Positions 33,977 through 42,255 of a stretch of 64,000 bases of DNA are shown here, in pieces; position 1 is the stretch's first letter; each line of letters starts with the position of its first letter. The DNA is from Rhodococcoides fascians A25f (GTDB lineage: Bacteria; Actinomycetota; Actinomycetes; Mycobacteriales; Mycobacteriaceae): the NCBI RefSeq assembly GCF_000760935.2, contig NZ_CP049744.1:1426001-1490000 (forward strand), read 5' to 3'. The notes beneath the pieces were generated by a model. That model made no database searches, had not been told where the DNA came from, and was given only the letters and a program-made list of their open reading frames with translations. The position numbers and the translations under genes are program-made.

Positions 33977-35041
33977 TCAGTCGGGCCGGCCGCGGCGATA
34001 GCGCTGGACCACCTTGGCTCCGACGGGCACTGCGAACAACATCATGAACACCCGGATGACCTGGGCAGCCACGACGAACGTCACGTTCGCGCCGGTCGAG
34101 GCCGCGATGGCAAGTACCGCGTAGACCCCGCCCGGAGTGGTCGCGAGGTACCCCTCGTACCCGCTCGTTCCGGTTGCCGACGCCAACCACAATCCGAGCA
34201 TCGCGCAGCCGACCGTGACGGCGATGATCAACATCAGCGATGCGGGCAGCACCCGTGAGATCGACTTGAGGCTGGCGACGGTGAAGCGCAGTCCGGCCTG
34301 CCAGCCGATCACGATGTACGCCGCCCACAGCAACAGCGTCGGGACGGATGCGTCGAACGAGACGCCGAGTACATCGGCGAGCGTCGCCATGATCAGGGGG
34401 CCGAGCAGGGCGGGGGCGGGCAGCCGGATCGCGCGAGCCAGCACCACGCCGATGATGCCGCAGATCACGACGAATGTGAGATCGATCCAGAGCGCCTCGT
34501 GCACGTCGGCGGTGACCGTCGATTGTCCGGGCTGGGCGCGAAACACCAGGGTCGCGACCAGTGGCAACGTAGTGGTCACCAGCACGACGCGGAGGTACTG
34601 CACCACCGCCACGACTCGTTCGTCGCCGCCGAGCTCCTGCGTGATCGCCACCAGTCCCGACGCTCCGCCCGCGACCAGGGCCAGAGAACCGGTCAGCGAA
34701 TCGATATCTTTGCGAAGTCCGAGCAGTGCTCCTGCCGCGATCGACAGCAGCAGGGTGCCGATGCACGCCAGCAGTACCGGCAGCCACGTATCGCCCAGCG
34801 AGCTCAGGGTCTCACGCTGCACCAGTGTTCCGATTTCGACGCCGAGTATCGCCTGCGCCGCCATCCCGAGTCGGCGCGGCAGCGGGGCCCGTTCGGTGCC
34901 CGTTGTCGGAGCCCAACCGGCGAGTGCGAACACCACGGCCACCAACAACGCAACGAACAATGCCGCCGACGGCACACCGAGCGCATCGGCTCCGACGGTC
35001 AGTCCGACCGTGACGGCTATCAGCAGCAGCCAGCGAATCAA
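33977..35041 (-). CDS. AbrB-family membrane protein (PF05145)
   Basis: 354 aa with about ten membrane spans in two repeats; LGMAAQAILGVEIGTLVQ, GGASGLVAITQELGGDERVVAVVQYLRVV and the matching TTPGGVYAVLAIAASTGANVTFVVAAQVIRV are typical of the AbrB family. Members were named after an E. coli locus affecting aidB expression and their transport substrate is unknown. The start is a TTG at 35041 inside a 4-base overlap with the preceding flavin-reductase gene's stop, implying coupled translation. Confidence 0.85.
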   Translation of the reverse strand: MIRWLLLIAVTVGLTVGADALGVPSAALFVALLVAVVFALAGWAPTTGTERAPLPRRLGMAAQAILGVEIGTLVQRETLSSLGDTWLPVLLACIGTLLLSIAAGALLGLRKDIDSLTGSLALVAGGASGLVAITQELGGDERVVAVVQYLRVVLVTTTLPLVATLVFRAQPGQSTVTADVHEALWIDLTFVVICGIIGVVLARAIRLPAPALLGPLIMATLADVLGVSFDASVPTLLLWAAYIVIGWQAGLRFTVASLKSISRVLPASLMLIIAVTVGCAMLGLWLASATGTSGYEGYLATTPGGVYAVLAIAASTGANVTFVVAAQVIRVFMMLFAVPVGAKVVQRYRRGRPD

Positions 35042-35625
35042 GAAGGTCGCTCGATCTCACGAACCGCGGGTGGCAATCCCCACTCGGTACGGCCGAGGCG
35101 ACTGAGCGGGGCAATGGACTCGAACTCGGGGAGTCCGTCCTCGGCGAGGAATTCGGGTCGTACCGACAGCGCGACGACGGTGCCCATGACGACGAAGCAG
35201 TTGCCCACCTCGACGACGCGATGCAGCGTCGCCTCGATGGCGATCGGTGCGGCCGCCACTCGCGGCGGTGTCACGATCGCACTGGGCTCGCTCTCGATGC
35301 CGACCGCCTCGAACTCGCTGACGCCGTGATCGAAGCTCGCCGAGCTGTCGTTGACCTGATCGACCAACGGTGCCGTCGCCAGATTGACGACGAACTCACC
35401 GGTGGCCTCGATGTTGCGCAGGCTGTCCTTTCGGCTCACCGACGTGAACTGCACGACCGGCGGCTCCACCGAGGAGACCGTGAAGAAGCTGTAGGGCGCG
35501 AGGTTCGCCACACCGTCGGCGGACACGGTGGACACCCACGCGATGGGCCTGGGCACCACCGATGCAGTCAGGAGCTGGTAGAAGCGACGTGGGGTGACCT
35601 CATCGGGTCGGAAGACTGTACGCAC
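35038..35625 (-). CDS. Flavin-reductase-like FMN-binding protein
   Basis: 195-aa split-barrel flavin protein. [43 protein letters not shown] and a long central part with [18 protein letters not shown] match the FMN-binding flavin reductase-like family. The product could supply reduced flavin or act as an oxidoreductase; the partner is unknown. It starts with a GTG at 35625 and is divergent from menD, 62 bases away. It is coupled to the AbrB-type gene by a 4-base overlap. Confidence 0.85.
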   Translation of the reverse strand: MRTVFRPDEVTPRRFYQLLTASVVPRPIAWVSTVSADGVANLAPYSFFTVSSVEPPVVQFTSVSRKDSLRNIEATGEFVVNLATAPLVDQVNDSSASFDHGVSEFEAVGIESEPSAIVTPPRVAAAPIAIEATLHRVVEVGNCFVVMGTVVALSVRPEFLAEDGLPEFESIAPLSRLGRTEWGLPPAVREIERPS

Positions 35626-35687
35626 CCCTCAATACTGTCAAAGCCCGGTTGCGGCGGCCGACCGGAGCATCTGACACTCTGGAAACC

Positions 35688-37298
35688 GTGAACCCGTCCA
35701 CCGCCCAGGCCACTGCTGTCGTCGACGAACTGGCGCGCAGCGGGATCGAAGACGTCGTGCTCTGTCCCGGCTCGCGTAATGCCCCGTTGGCGTTCGCGCT
35801 GCAGGAAGCCGATGCGGCCGGACGTCTGCGGTTGCACATGCGTATCGACGAGCGAACCGCCGGATTTCTGGCCATCGGACTGAGCCTGGGCAGCGGCCAA
35901 CCCGTCCCGGTGGTGATGACGTCGGGAACGGCGGTGGCCAACCTCGGGCCGGCCGTACTCGAAGCGAACTACGCCCGCATCCCGTTGATCGTCATCAGTG
36001 CCAACCGGCCGTACGAGATGCTCGGTACCGGTGCCAACCAGACCATCGAGCAGCTCGGCCTGTTCGGATCCCAGGTTCGCGCAACCATCAGCCTCGGGCT
36101 CGCCGAAGAGGGGCCGAAACAGAACAGTCAGTGGCGCAGCGCGGTCTCGCGCGTCATCGCTGCGGCGCGCGGGGCTCGCTCGGGCAACGCCGGGCCCGTG
36201 CACTTCGATATTCCATTGCGTGAACCTCTGGTTCCCGCCCTCGGCGATCCGGGGGCGCGGCCCGAAGGGCGTCCCGACGGGATGCCGTGGACGTCGACCA
36301 CCCAGGCGACGCTGGACGTGCCGGTCGAGCTGGACCTGACAATCGACACCGTGGTCGTCTCCGGGCACGGCGGTGCCGTTCGTCCCGAGCTCGCGGGCTT
36401 GCCGACCGTCGCCGAGCCGACCGCGCCGCTGCACGGAATTGCGTTGCATCCCTTGGCTCTGGCGCAGTTGACGCCGCGTCAGGCCGTCATCACCGGTCGT
36501 CCGACACTGCACCGTCAGGTCTCGGCGCTGCTGGCCGACCCCGCCGTCGACGTCATCGCGCTCACCACCGGGCCGCGTTGGCCCGACGTCTCGGGCAACG
36601 TGTTGGCCACCGGCACCCGTGCGGTCACCACCGGTGCGCCCGATCCCGCCTGGATCGCTCGTTGCGCTGTTCTGTCCGACAGGGCGGAACTGGCTGTGCA
36701 CGAACAACTTCGAGAGCACCCCAAGCCGACGGGGCTACATGTGGCCGACGTCGTGATGTCTGCGCTGCAGCCCGGCGATCAGCTGGTGCTCGGAGCGTCC
36801 AACCCCGTGCGCGACGCAGCACTCGTCTCGACTCCGATCCCGGGCGTGAAGGTCCTCTCCAATCGCGGCGTTGCCGGCATCGACGGCACCGTCTCGACGG
36901 CCATCGGTGCCGCGATGGCCGGAAAGCGGCGCACCATAGCGCTTCTCGGGGACCTGACGTTTCTGCACGACGCAGCGGGCATGCTGATCGGAACCGGCGA
37001 GCCGCGTCCCGACGATCTGACGATCGTCGTCGCCAACGACGACGGCGGCGGTATCTTCGAGCTGCTCGAGCAGGGGGATCCGCAGTATGCGGGCGTGTTC
37101 GAGCGAGTATTCGGTACGCCACACGGAATGGATCTCGGAGCGCTGTGCGGGGCCTACCGCGTGGAGCACCGCTTGGTCGAGTTGTCGGAACTGGCAACCG
37201 AACTCACCGCGCATGCCGCGGGAATCAGGGTGTTGGAAGTGACCACGGAGCGATCGGGATTGCGGGATCTGCACGCGGCAATTCGCGCCCGGTTGTAG
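35688..37298 (+). CDS. menD: SEPHCHC synthase
   Basis: ThDP-dependent enzyme that adds succinyl-semialdehyde from 2-oxoglutarate to isochorismate. The 536-aa product starts at the GTG 35688 ([19 protein letters not shown]). The first domain has [16 protein letters not shown] and the conserved glutamate in [12 protein letters not shown]. The C-terminal ThDP domain has [13 protein letters not shown] and [17 protein letters not shown]. All are standard for MenD. The start lies 62 bases from a divergent flavin-reductase gene. The open frame begins earlier but adds only a few non-conserved residues. Confidence 0.96.
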   Translation: MNPSTAQATAVVDELARSGIEDVVLCPGSRNAPLAFALQEADAAGRLRLHMRIDERTAGFLAIGLSLGSGQPVPVVMTSGTAVANLGPAVLEANYARIPLIVISANRPYEMLGTGANQTIEQLGLFGSQVRATISLGLAEEGPKQNSQWRSAVSRVIAAARGARSGNAGPVHFDIPLREPLVPALGDPGARPEGRPDGMPWTSTTQATLDVPVELDLTIDTVVVSGHGGAVRPELAGLPTVAEPTAPLHGIALHPLALAQLTPRQAVITGRPTLHRQVSALLADPAVDVIALTTGPRWPDVSGNVLATGTRAVTTGAPDPAWIARCAVLSDRAELAVHEQLREHPKPTGLHVADVVMSALQPGDQLVLGASNPVRDAALVSTPIPGVKVLSNRGVAGIDGTVSTAIGAAMAGKRRTIALLGDLTFLHDAAGMLIGTGEPRPDDLTIVVANDDGGGIFELLEQGDPQYAGVFERVFGTPHGMDLGALCGAYRVEHRLVELSELATELTAHAAGIRVLEVTTERSGLRDLHAAIRARL

Positions 37299-37348
37299 TA
37301 GGGGCGTGTGTACGTGCCCGACCGAGTATTCGCTGTGAAGGGAAGCCT

Positions 37349-37837
37349 GTGACGGGTGCATTCGAGGTACTGGTGGACGATGACCGTACTCAGCTCGAGG
37401 CGTTCATCGAGGACTACCGGATCGCGATCGAGGCAACTCTCGATGGTGTCACCGAGGAGCAGGCGCGGGAACGGTTGGTTCCTTCGGCCACAACACTTCT
37501 CGGGTTGCTCAAGCATGTGACATGGATGCAGCGAGTGTGGTTCGAGGAATGCATCGGGGGTGGGTCGAGGGTTGCGCTCGGTCTGGTGCGCAGTCCTGAA
37601 GAGTCCTTCGCCATCGACGACGACGACGACGACACCATCGTCGTCGTCATCGCAGCGCACAGGCGGGCGTGCGCGACTGCTCGAGCGGTTGTAGCCGACG
37701 TGCCACTCCATGCCGTCGTGACGAGTCATCGTGGCGGGCCTCGTACGGTGCACTGGGTATACCTTCAGGTGCTGAGGGAATTGGCCCACCACTGCGGCCA
37801 CGCCGACATCCTTCGCGAACAGATTCTCGCGGCCTGA
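37349..37837 (+). CDS. DinB/DUF664 family protein
   Basis: 162 aa from the GTG at 37349, with AAGGGA just upstream. This is a DUF664/DinB four-helix bundle: TTLLGLLKHVTWMQRVWFEE gives the first histidine, and VLRELAHHCGHADILREQI the two later ones of the usual metal triad. Relatives are thiol-dependent transferases using mycothiol or bacillithiol, so a mycothiol-linked role is likely. Residues about 90-103 read DDDDDDTIVVVIA, from GAC and GTC codon runs that form a DNA palindrome. Confidence 0.82.
   Translation: MTGAFEVLVDDDRTQLEAFIEDYRIAIEATLDGVTEEQARERLVPSATTLLGLLKHVTWMQRVWFEECIGGGSRVALGLVRSPEESFAIDDDDDDTIVVVIAAHRRACATARAVVADVPLHAVVTSHRGGPRTVHWVYLQVLRELAHHCGHADILREQILAA
37616..37653 (+). 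repeat. (GAC)n / (GTC)n palindromic codon run
   Basis: A run of GAC codons, then ACCATC, then a run of GTC codons inside the DinB gene. The arms are complementary (CGACGACGACGA with TCGTCGTCGTC), so the mRNA can fold back on itself. Confidence 0.6.
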
Positions 37838-37874
37838 TCACAGAGCTCGGTCGACCGAACGAAGGAGCTGACGA

Positions 37875-38480
37875 GTGAATAGAACCCTTACGAGTTACGA
37901 ATCGGCTGCTGATTTGTACGTTCAGCGAACGAGACGCGATTCGACGCGGGCGTGGCAGCCATTCATCGATGAGTTCGTTGCACAGGTCGATGAGGGCCTG
38001 GTGCTCGAACTCGGAAGTGGACCCGGTTGGCACGCAGCCGAGCTCGAGCGCAGTGGTCTTCGGGTCGAGCGGAGCGACGGGGCGGCGGCTTTCGTCGACA
38101 TGATGGAGAGGGACGGTTACTCGGCTCGCAAGCTCGACATCGTCACGGACGTTTTCGGTGGGATGTACGACGGAATCTTCGCCAACGCTGTCCTCCTGCA
38201 TTTGAATTCGCTTCAGTTCGATGCCGTTATCGCCAAGGCAGCCGCGGCATTGCGTCCCGGCGGGATGCTTGCTTTCACCCTCAAAGAAGGCGACGGCGAG
38301 GAATGGAGTAACGAAAAGCTCGATCTTCCGCGCTACTTCAAGTACTGGCGGGAACCGGACGTTCGCGCACGCCTCGATCCGACTGTGTGGGAGTCGGTAT
38401 CGATTACATCCGAGATGTCCGGCGGTGGGCAGCAGTGGCTGATGGTTCTCGCTGAGCGTTGTCCTTCCTACGCCGAGTAA
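37875..38480 (+). CDS. Class I SAM-dependent methyltransferase
   Basis: 201 aa from the GTG at 37875. Motif I is VLELGSGPGWHAAELE, motif II lies near VERSDGAAAFVDMM, motif IV is YDGIFANAVLLHLNS and post-motif is RPGGMLAFTLKEGDG: a complete SAM-binding Rossmann core. Compared with the family it is short, without an extra substrate domain. It follows DinB by 37 bases and precedes two acetyltransferases. The substrate is unknown. Confidence 0.85.
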   Translation: MNRTLTSYESAADLYVQRTRRDSTRAWQPFIDEFVAQVDEGLVLELGSGPGWHAAELERSGLRVERSDGAAAFVDMMERDGYSARKLDIVTDVFGGMYDGIFANAVLLHLNSLQFDAVIAKAAAALRPGGMLAFTLKEGDGEEWSNEKLDLPRYFKYWREPDVRARLDPTVWESVSITSEMSGGGQQWLMVLAERCPSYAE

Positions 38481-38538
38481 CTGGCCGGCGTCACCGGTCC
38501 AGTCGACGGGTGTCGAGTCGATCTGTTCCAATAGCGTT

Positions 38539-39024
38539 GTGAATGCACCGATTCGTTCGCTGCCGGTAAGTGTCGCCACTGGGGGAGATGCGGCCGAACT
38601 GCTTGTTCTGCAGCGTTGTTGTTGGGTTCAGGAAGCGTTTGCGAACGAGACCCTCGACATCCCGCCGCTTCGCGAGACCCTCGACGAAGTGAAGCTGTGG
38701 ATCGACGAATGGAACGTCTCGATCGTGCGTGACGGCCATCGGTTGGTCGGCGCTGTTCGAGGCCGATTGGTTGGCCACACCTGGGAGATCGGCCGAGTCA
38801 TGGTGGCACCGGACCTCGCGGGGCGCGGCCTCGGTCGGCGACTCCTCGACGAGTGCGAGCGACTCGCGCCCGCGGAAGCATCGACCTTCGAGTTGTTCAC
38901 TGGCGCGCGAAGCAGCCGGAACATCGATTTGTACCAGCGAGCCGGCTACCGGATCGTCGATGTCGATGAGACTCCGCCCGGACATATCCGGGGCGCGATC
39001 GTGTTTCGAAAGTCCTTGTCGTGA
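38539..39024 (+). CDS. GNAT-family N-acetyltransferase
   Basis: 161 aa with the acetyl-CoA motif EIGRVMVAPDLAGRGLGRRLLDECE (V.P..RG.G), followed by LFTGARSSRNIDLYQRAGYRIV, the usual final strand. The start is a GTG at 38539 without a strong ribosome-binding site. It overlaps the next GNAT gene by 4 bases. Substrate unknown. Confidence 0.85.
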   Translation: MNAPIRSLPVSVATGGDAAELLVLQRCCWVQEAFANETLDIPPLRETLDEVKLWIDEWNVSIVRDGHRLVGAVRGRLVGHTWEIGRVMVAPDLAGRGLGRRLLDECERLAPAEASTFELFTGARSSRNIDLYQRAGYRIVDVDETPPGHIRGAIVFRKSLS

Positions 39025-39623
39025 CGGTGGTATCGCGCTCCGTGCTGAGATCTATCAGGATCGCGCTTCACCCGATGGCAGCGCATCACCTGCCCCTGAT
39101 GCATGGCCTGGACTCGGACCCCGTGGTGATGGAGTTTCTTCTCGGTAGAGCCCGGACGTCCGCCGAGGTCGATGAATTCTGGGGACCCCGTTGCGCAGAC
39201 ACTGCGGCAGACGCGGCGGGCCTCGGTTGGTGGGTCGGCTTCGACGGCGACGAATTTCTCGGCTGGTGGATGCTCGGCCGTGATCCGTCGACTGCTGGTG
39301 CGCTCACCGGCGATGATCAGGCCGAGATCGGCTGGCGGGTGATGCGCCGACGCTGGAGGCAGGTTCTGGCGACCGAAGGTGCGTTGCTACTTCTGGACCA
39401 CGGATTCAATACAATTGGGCTGCAGCATATTTGGGCGGAGACGATGGCGGTCAACCTCGCGTCACGAGGGGTGATGCGCAGGATCGGGATGCGTCACGTC
39501 CGTACGGAAGTCCGCGAATGGACTGACCCGCTGCCCGGCGCGGACCGTGGCGAGGCGCTCTACGAGATCACGGCTGCGGAGTGGAAACGAGTCGCAGAGC
39601 AGCCTGAGCCACCTCAGTCCTGA
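39021..39623 (+). CDS. GNAT-family N-acetyltransferase (RimJ/RimL type)
   Basis: 200 aa, starting with a GTG in the 4-base overlap with the previous gene. The pattern AEIGWRVMRRRWRQVLATEGALLLLDHGFNTIGLQHIWAET and NLASRGVMRRIGMRHV is the RimJ/RimL-like acetyltransferase layout. Here the CoA loop reads RRRWRQ, lacking the usual glycine run, so CoA binding may be atypical. Probable targets are amino groups of proteins or small molecules. Confidence 0.8.
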   Translation: MTVVSRSVLRSIRIALHPMAAHHLPLMHGLDSDPVVMEFLLGRARTSAEVDEFWGPRCADTAADAAGLGWWVGFDGDEFLGWWMLGRDPSTAGALTGDDQAEIGWRVMRRRWRQVLATEGALLLLDHGFNTIGLQHIWAETMAVNLASRGVMRRIGMRHVRTEVREWTDPLPGADRGEALYEITAAEWKRVAEQPEPPQS

Positions 39624-39823
39624 GGGTTTCGGTGGACCTGGATCGATAGATGACGCCGGGATCGGTTTTGGCCGCGACAGCCGAGGTCATCCAAGTATAC
39701 GGCGGTCCGAATGCGCCGACGTCCTGTCGCAGCGCATGCTCCACTCCAGATTGCGGCCCGGGGGTTCCTCGGTTTCGGGTCCTGAAGTGGAGCGTGAATT
39801 GCAGGCCGAGGCCGCCGGACTTG

Positions 39824-40327
39824 CTAACCCTTCTGCGCCGCAACCCATTCGAGAGTTTCGCCGGTTTCCTGATCGATCATGTCCTTGATCATCTTGTTGA
39901 TCAGGTCCTCGATCTTGCCGCCGACGAGTGGAATCTTCACCGTCGATTCGCCCTTGACGATCAACTTCGCACCGGTTCCGTCGGGTCGAAGAGACAGCGT
40001 GCCGTTCACCTTCGCCGGTAGACCGGTGGTGCCGCCGATCAGCGTTCCCTCGGCGTGGTCGCCCTCGAGCGGACCCCAGTGATCGGTGCGGGAGACGATC
40101 AGCTTGCCCTTGATGACCTTCGTGACGAATCCGGGGAGTTCGGAGGTGCCGACCTCTTCGGTGATGTCGACCGTCAGACCGCCGTCGGCGTGCTTGGTCA
40201 TCTCGTACCCGTCCGTCTTCTTCGCCTTGGCGAAGCGGGCTGCCCACTGGTCCTCGCTGGTGAGTGCGGCGTGCACTTCAGCGGGAGGATTGGGCGATTC
40301 GACGGTGAATTCGAAGCTGCGAGACAT
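39824..40327 (-). CDS. DUF2505 (START/SRPBCC-like) protein
   Basis: 167 aa from the ATG at 40327 (MSRSFEFTVESPN). The pattern PPAEVHAALTSEDQWAARFA and LSLRPDGTGAKLIVKGESTVKIPLVGGKIEDLINKMIKDMID is that of DUF2505, an SRPBCC-fold family common in mycolic-acid actinobacteria. The fold forms a hydrophobic pocket, so lipid binding is possible. The frame continues upstream to 40897, but only as a shadow of the divergent gene. Confidence 0.85.
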   Translation of the reverse strand: MSRSFEFTVESPNPPAEVHAALTSEDQWAARFAKAKKTDGYEMTKHADGGLTVDITEEVGTSELPGFVTKVIKGKLIVSRTDHWGPLEGDHAEGTLIGGTTGLPAKVNGTLSLRPDGTGAKLIVKGESTVKIPLVGGKIEDLINKMIKDMIDQETGETLEWVAAQKG

Positions 40328-40381
40328 GAGAGCAGACGCTACCCGAGCCGAGCCCGATCGGCTGCGAAGTAATCTGTCGAA

Positions 40382-40828
40382 GTGACCGACACAGCCCGAG
40401 GCAGCCGAACCCTGCGCAGGACCCGGCTCGTCGTGCTCGTGGTCGCCACGTCGATTTCGGTGCTGGCGGTGTTGCTGGTGGTCGGAGCCTGGCGAAACGA
40501 CGTCACCATCGATTCCGACAAGGGCACCGCCACCGCCGAAGTACTGTCGGCAGGCAAGCTGCGGTCGGCCGTCAGTTTCATCACGCCGGACGGCGTTACG
40601 CACAACCCGGCGCTCGGCGTCCTGTATCCCACCAACCTCGTCGCGGGCCAACGCATCGAGGTCGAGTACTACAAGGCCGACCCCGACGACGTCGAATTGC
40701 TGGTGCGGGTCGCAGGCCGTGACGCCACCGTCGCCGTCGTTCCGGCCGGATCGGTCATCGTCGTCACGTGGTTGATAGCCGGGCCTGTGTTGTTCTGGCT
40801 CCGTCGCAAGGAGGCGAAGTATGCGTAA
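40382..40828 (+). CDS. DUF3592-like membrane protein (Rv0556-like)
   Basis: 148 aa with membrane helices at both ends (about residues 18-37 and 120-138) and a beta-rich domain between them (GTATAEVLSAGKLRSAVSF, GVTHNPALGVLYP...GQRIEVEYYKADPD), as in DUF3592 proteins. It holds the place of Rv0556, between menD and mgtA. The GTG start at 40382 lies 54 bases from the divergent DUF2505 gene. Overlaps the next gene by 8 bases. Function unknown. Confidence 0.8.
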   Translation: MTDTARGSRTLRRTRLVVLVVATSISVLAVLLVVGAWRNDVTIDSDKGTATAEVLSAGKLRSAVSFITPDGVTHNPALGVLYPTNLVAGQRIEVEYYKADPDDVELLVRVAGRDATVAVVPAGSVIVVTWLIAGPVLFWLRRKEAKYA

Positions 40829-41249
40829 CGCCAAGCAGTGGGGCATCGCCGCTCTCGCCGCGGTGGCCGGGTTCGCGTTGGTGAATTTCGGCAACATCGC
40901 GTCGTCGATTGTCGTGATCGTGCTTGCCGTGGTGTTCCTTCTCGTTCTGACGACTCCGGTGCTGTATCCGCGTTCTCTGTCCGACGACGCCTCGCGAGTG
41001 CTCGCGGCCCAGAATTCGGTGCCGTTGGTCTACTGGCGTCCGGGATGCATCTTCTGCCTTCGGCTGCGAGTGGCGCTGCTGCTGCGTGGGAAGAAGGCGG
41101 TGTGGACGAGCATCCGCGAGGATCCGGCTGCGGCAGCGCGGGTTCGGTCGGTCAACGACGGCAACGAAACGGTTCCGACGGTGTTCGCCGCGTCCGAGCA
41201 CCGCACCAACCCGAATCCGTCATGGGTGATCGGGCAGTTCCCCCGATAG
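40821..41249 (+). CDS. Membrane-anchored glutaredoxin/mycoredoxin-like protein
   Basis: 142 aa. Two N-terminal hydrophobic helices (about residues 8-22 and 25-48) precede a glutaredoxin domain with the active site YWRPGCIFCLRLR (C76-IF-C79) and the cis-proline motif GNETVPTVF. Actinobacteria use mycothiol, so a mycoredoxin-type activity at the membrane is plausible. The C-terminal motif expected to bind the thiol (usually G..NP) reads RTNPNPSWV. It overlaps the previous gene's end by 8 bases and its own end overlaps the convergent regulator by 30. Confidence 0.85.
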   Translation: MRNAKQWGIAALAAVAGFALVNFGNIASSIVVIVLAVVFLLVLTTPVLYPRSLSDDASRVLAAQNSVPLVYWRPGCIFCLRLRVALLLRGKKAVWTSIREDPAAAARVRSVNDGNETVPTVFAASEHRTNPNPSWVIGQFPR

Positions 41250-42158
41250 AGCAGCGTGATCGGCCGCGCGCGTAGCGAGTCCGACGGCAAAGCCGTCCAG
41301 CAGGCTCCGTAGGCCGAAAGTGAACAATGCGGCGGCGTCGTAGTCGTAGCCTTCGCGGACTACCCAGGCGAAGGCGGGATAACGGCCCGTAGCCACCACC
41401 GCGTTCACGGCGCGGTCCCGACTGTTCAGCCATTCCTCGTTGGTCATTCCTGTATCGCGAAATGCCGCAGCCTCGGCCTCCAATCCGCTAGCGGCAGATC
41501 GGATATACGCGAACAGCGTGAGGTGCGCATTCATCGCCGCATCGACGTCGCCTGTGAGCGGACGGAGGACGGCCAGCGTTCGGTCTGCGTACAGCAGGAG
41601 GCTCGGTACGAGCTGAGGACGCGTGAGGGAGATGCTCGACGCGACCCATGGGTGGCGACGGCACGTCGACCACATACTTCGAGCAATTGCTTCCAGATCG
41701 GCTCTCCACGAGTGGCCTGTGGTTCTCGGCAGGGAATGCTCGCGCAGCACGCGGTCGACCATTGCCTCGACCAGTGCATCCTTGCCGCTGACATGCCGGT
41801 AGAGAGACATCGTCGCGACGTCCAGTTCGACTGCCACGCGGCGCATGGTCAGAGACGGCAGTCCCTCGTTGTCGGCGAGATGGATCGCGGTGGTGACTAT
41901 TCGGTCGAGATCCAGCCCGAGCGGCCGCGTTGCCGAGGTCGGCAGGACGACACTGCCGTAGCCGGGGCGCGTACTGATGAGGCCCTCGCTGTTGAGGATC
42001 GCTATCACCTTCGTCGCAGTGGCCATCGCAACGCCCCAGTCGCGCATGATCGCGCGAGTCGAGGGGACTCGGTCACCCGGACCTAGGTCACCGCCGGAGA
42101 TTCGGTCGCGAATGTCCGATGCGATTCGGAGGTAGTGCGCTCTACCCGCTACGTCCAT
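41220..42158 (-). CDS. GntR-TetR fusion transcriptional regulator
   Basis: 312 aa. Residues 1-75 form a GntR winged helix (YLRIASDIRDRISGGDLGPGDRVPSTRAIMRDWGV...ATATKVIAILNSEGLI). Residues about 82-130 form a separate TetR helix-turn-helix (IHLADNEGLPSLTMRRVAVELDVATMSLYRHVSGKDALVEAMVD). The rest is a TetR C-terminal ligand/dimer domain. Two DNA-binding heads in one chain are uncommon. It is divergent from the flavin monooxygenase and probably controls it. Confidence 0.9.
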   Translation of the reverse strand: MDVAGRAHYLRIASDIRDRISGGDLGPGDRVPSTRAIMRDWGVAMATATKVIAILNSEGLISTRPGYGSVVLPTSATRPLGLDLDRIVTTAIHLADNEGLPSLTMRRVAVELDVATMSLYRHVSGKDALVEAMVDRVLREHSLPRTTGHSWRADLEAIARSMWSTCRRHPWVASSISLTRPQLVPSLLLYADRTLAVLRPLTGDVDAAMNAHLTLFAYIRSAASGLEAEAAAFRDTGMTNEEWLNSRDRAVNAVVATGRYPAFAWVVREGYDYDAAALFTFGLRSLLDGFAVGLATRAADHAALSGELPDHP

Positions 42159-42255
42159 TGGTGTCGTCCTTCGATCAGGACTGCGCTAGTGCATCTGGCG
42201 CACTCGGGTCCAGTTTGCTTACCGTGTACGCACTGTAGTCGACGCGGGAGGTCAG

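Noticed and set aside
35568..36719. 383-aa reverse open frame
   Set aside because: It is antisense to menD and shows Gly/Arg-rich shadow composition.
36287..37348. N-terminal part of a long forward frame that ends in DinB
   Set aside because: This part is menD read in another frame; the DinB domain only begins at the GTG 37349.
39624..39823. Possible small gene in the gap (forward frame from 39650)
   Set aside because: It overlaps the DUF2505 gene, has many cysteines and prolines without pattern, and no ribosome-binding site. I see nothing else in these 200 bases.
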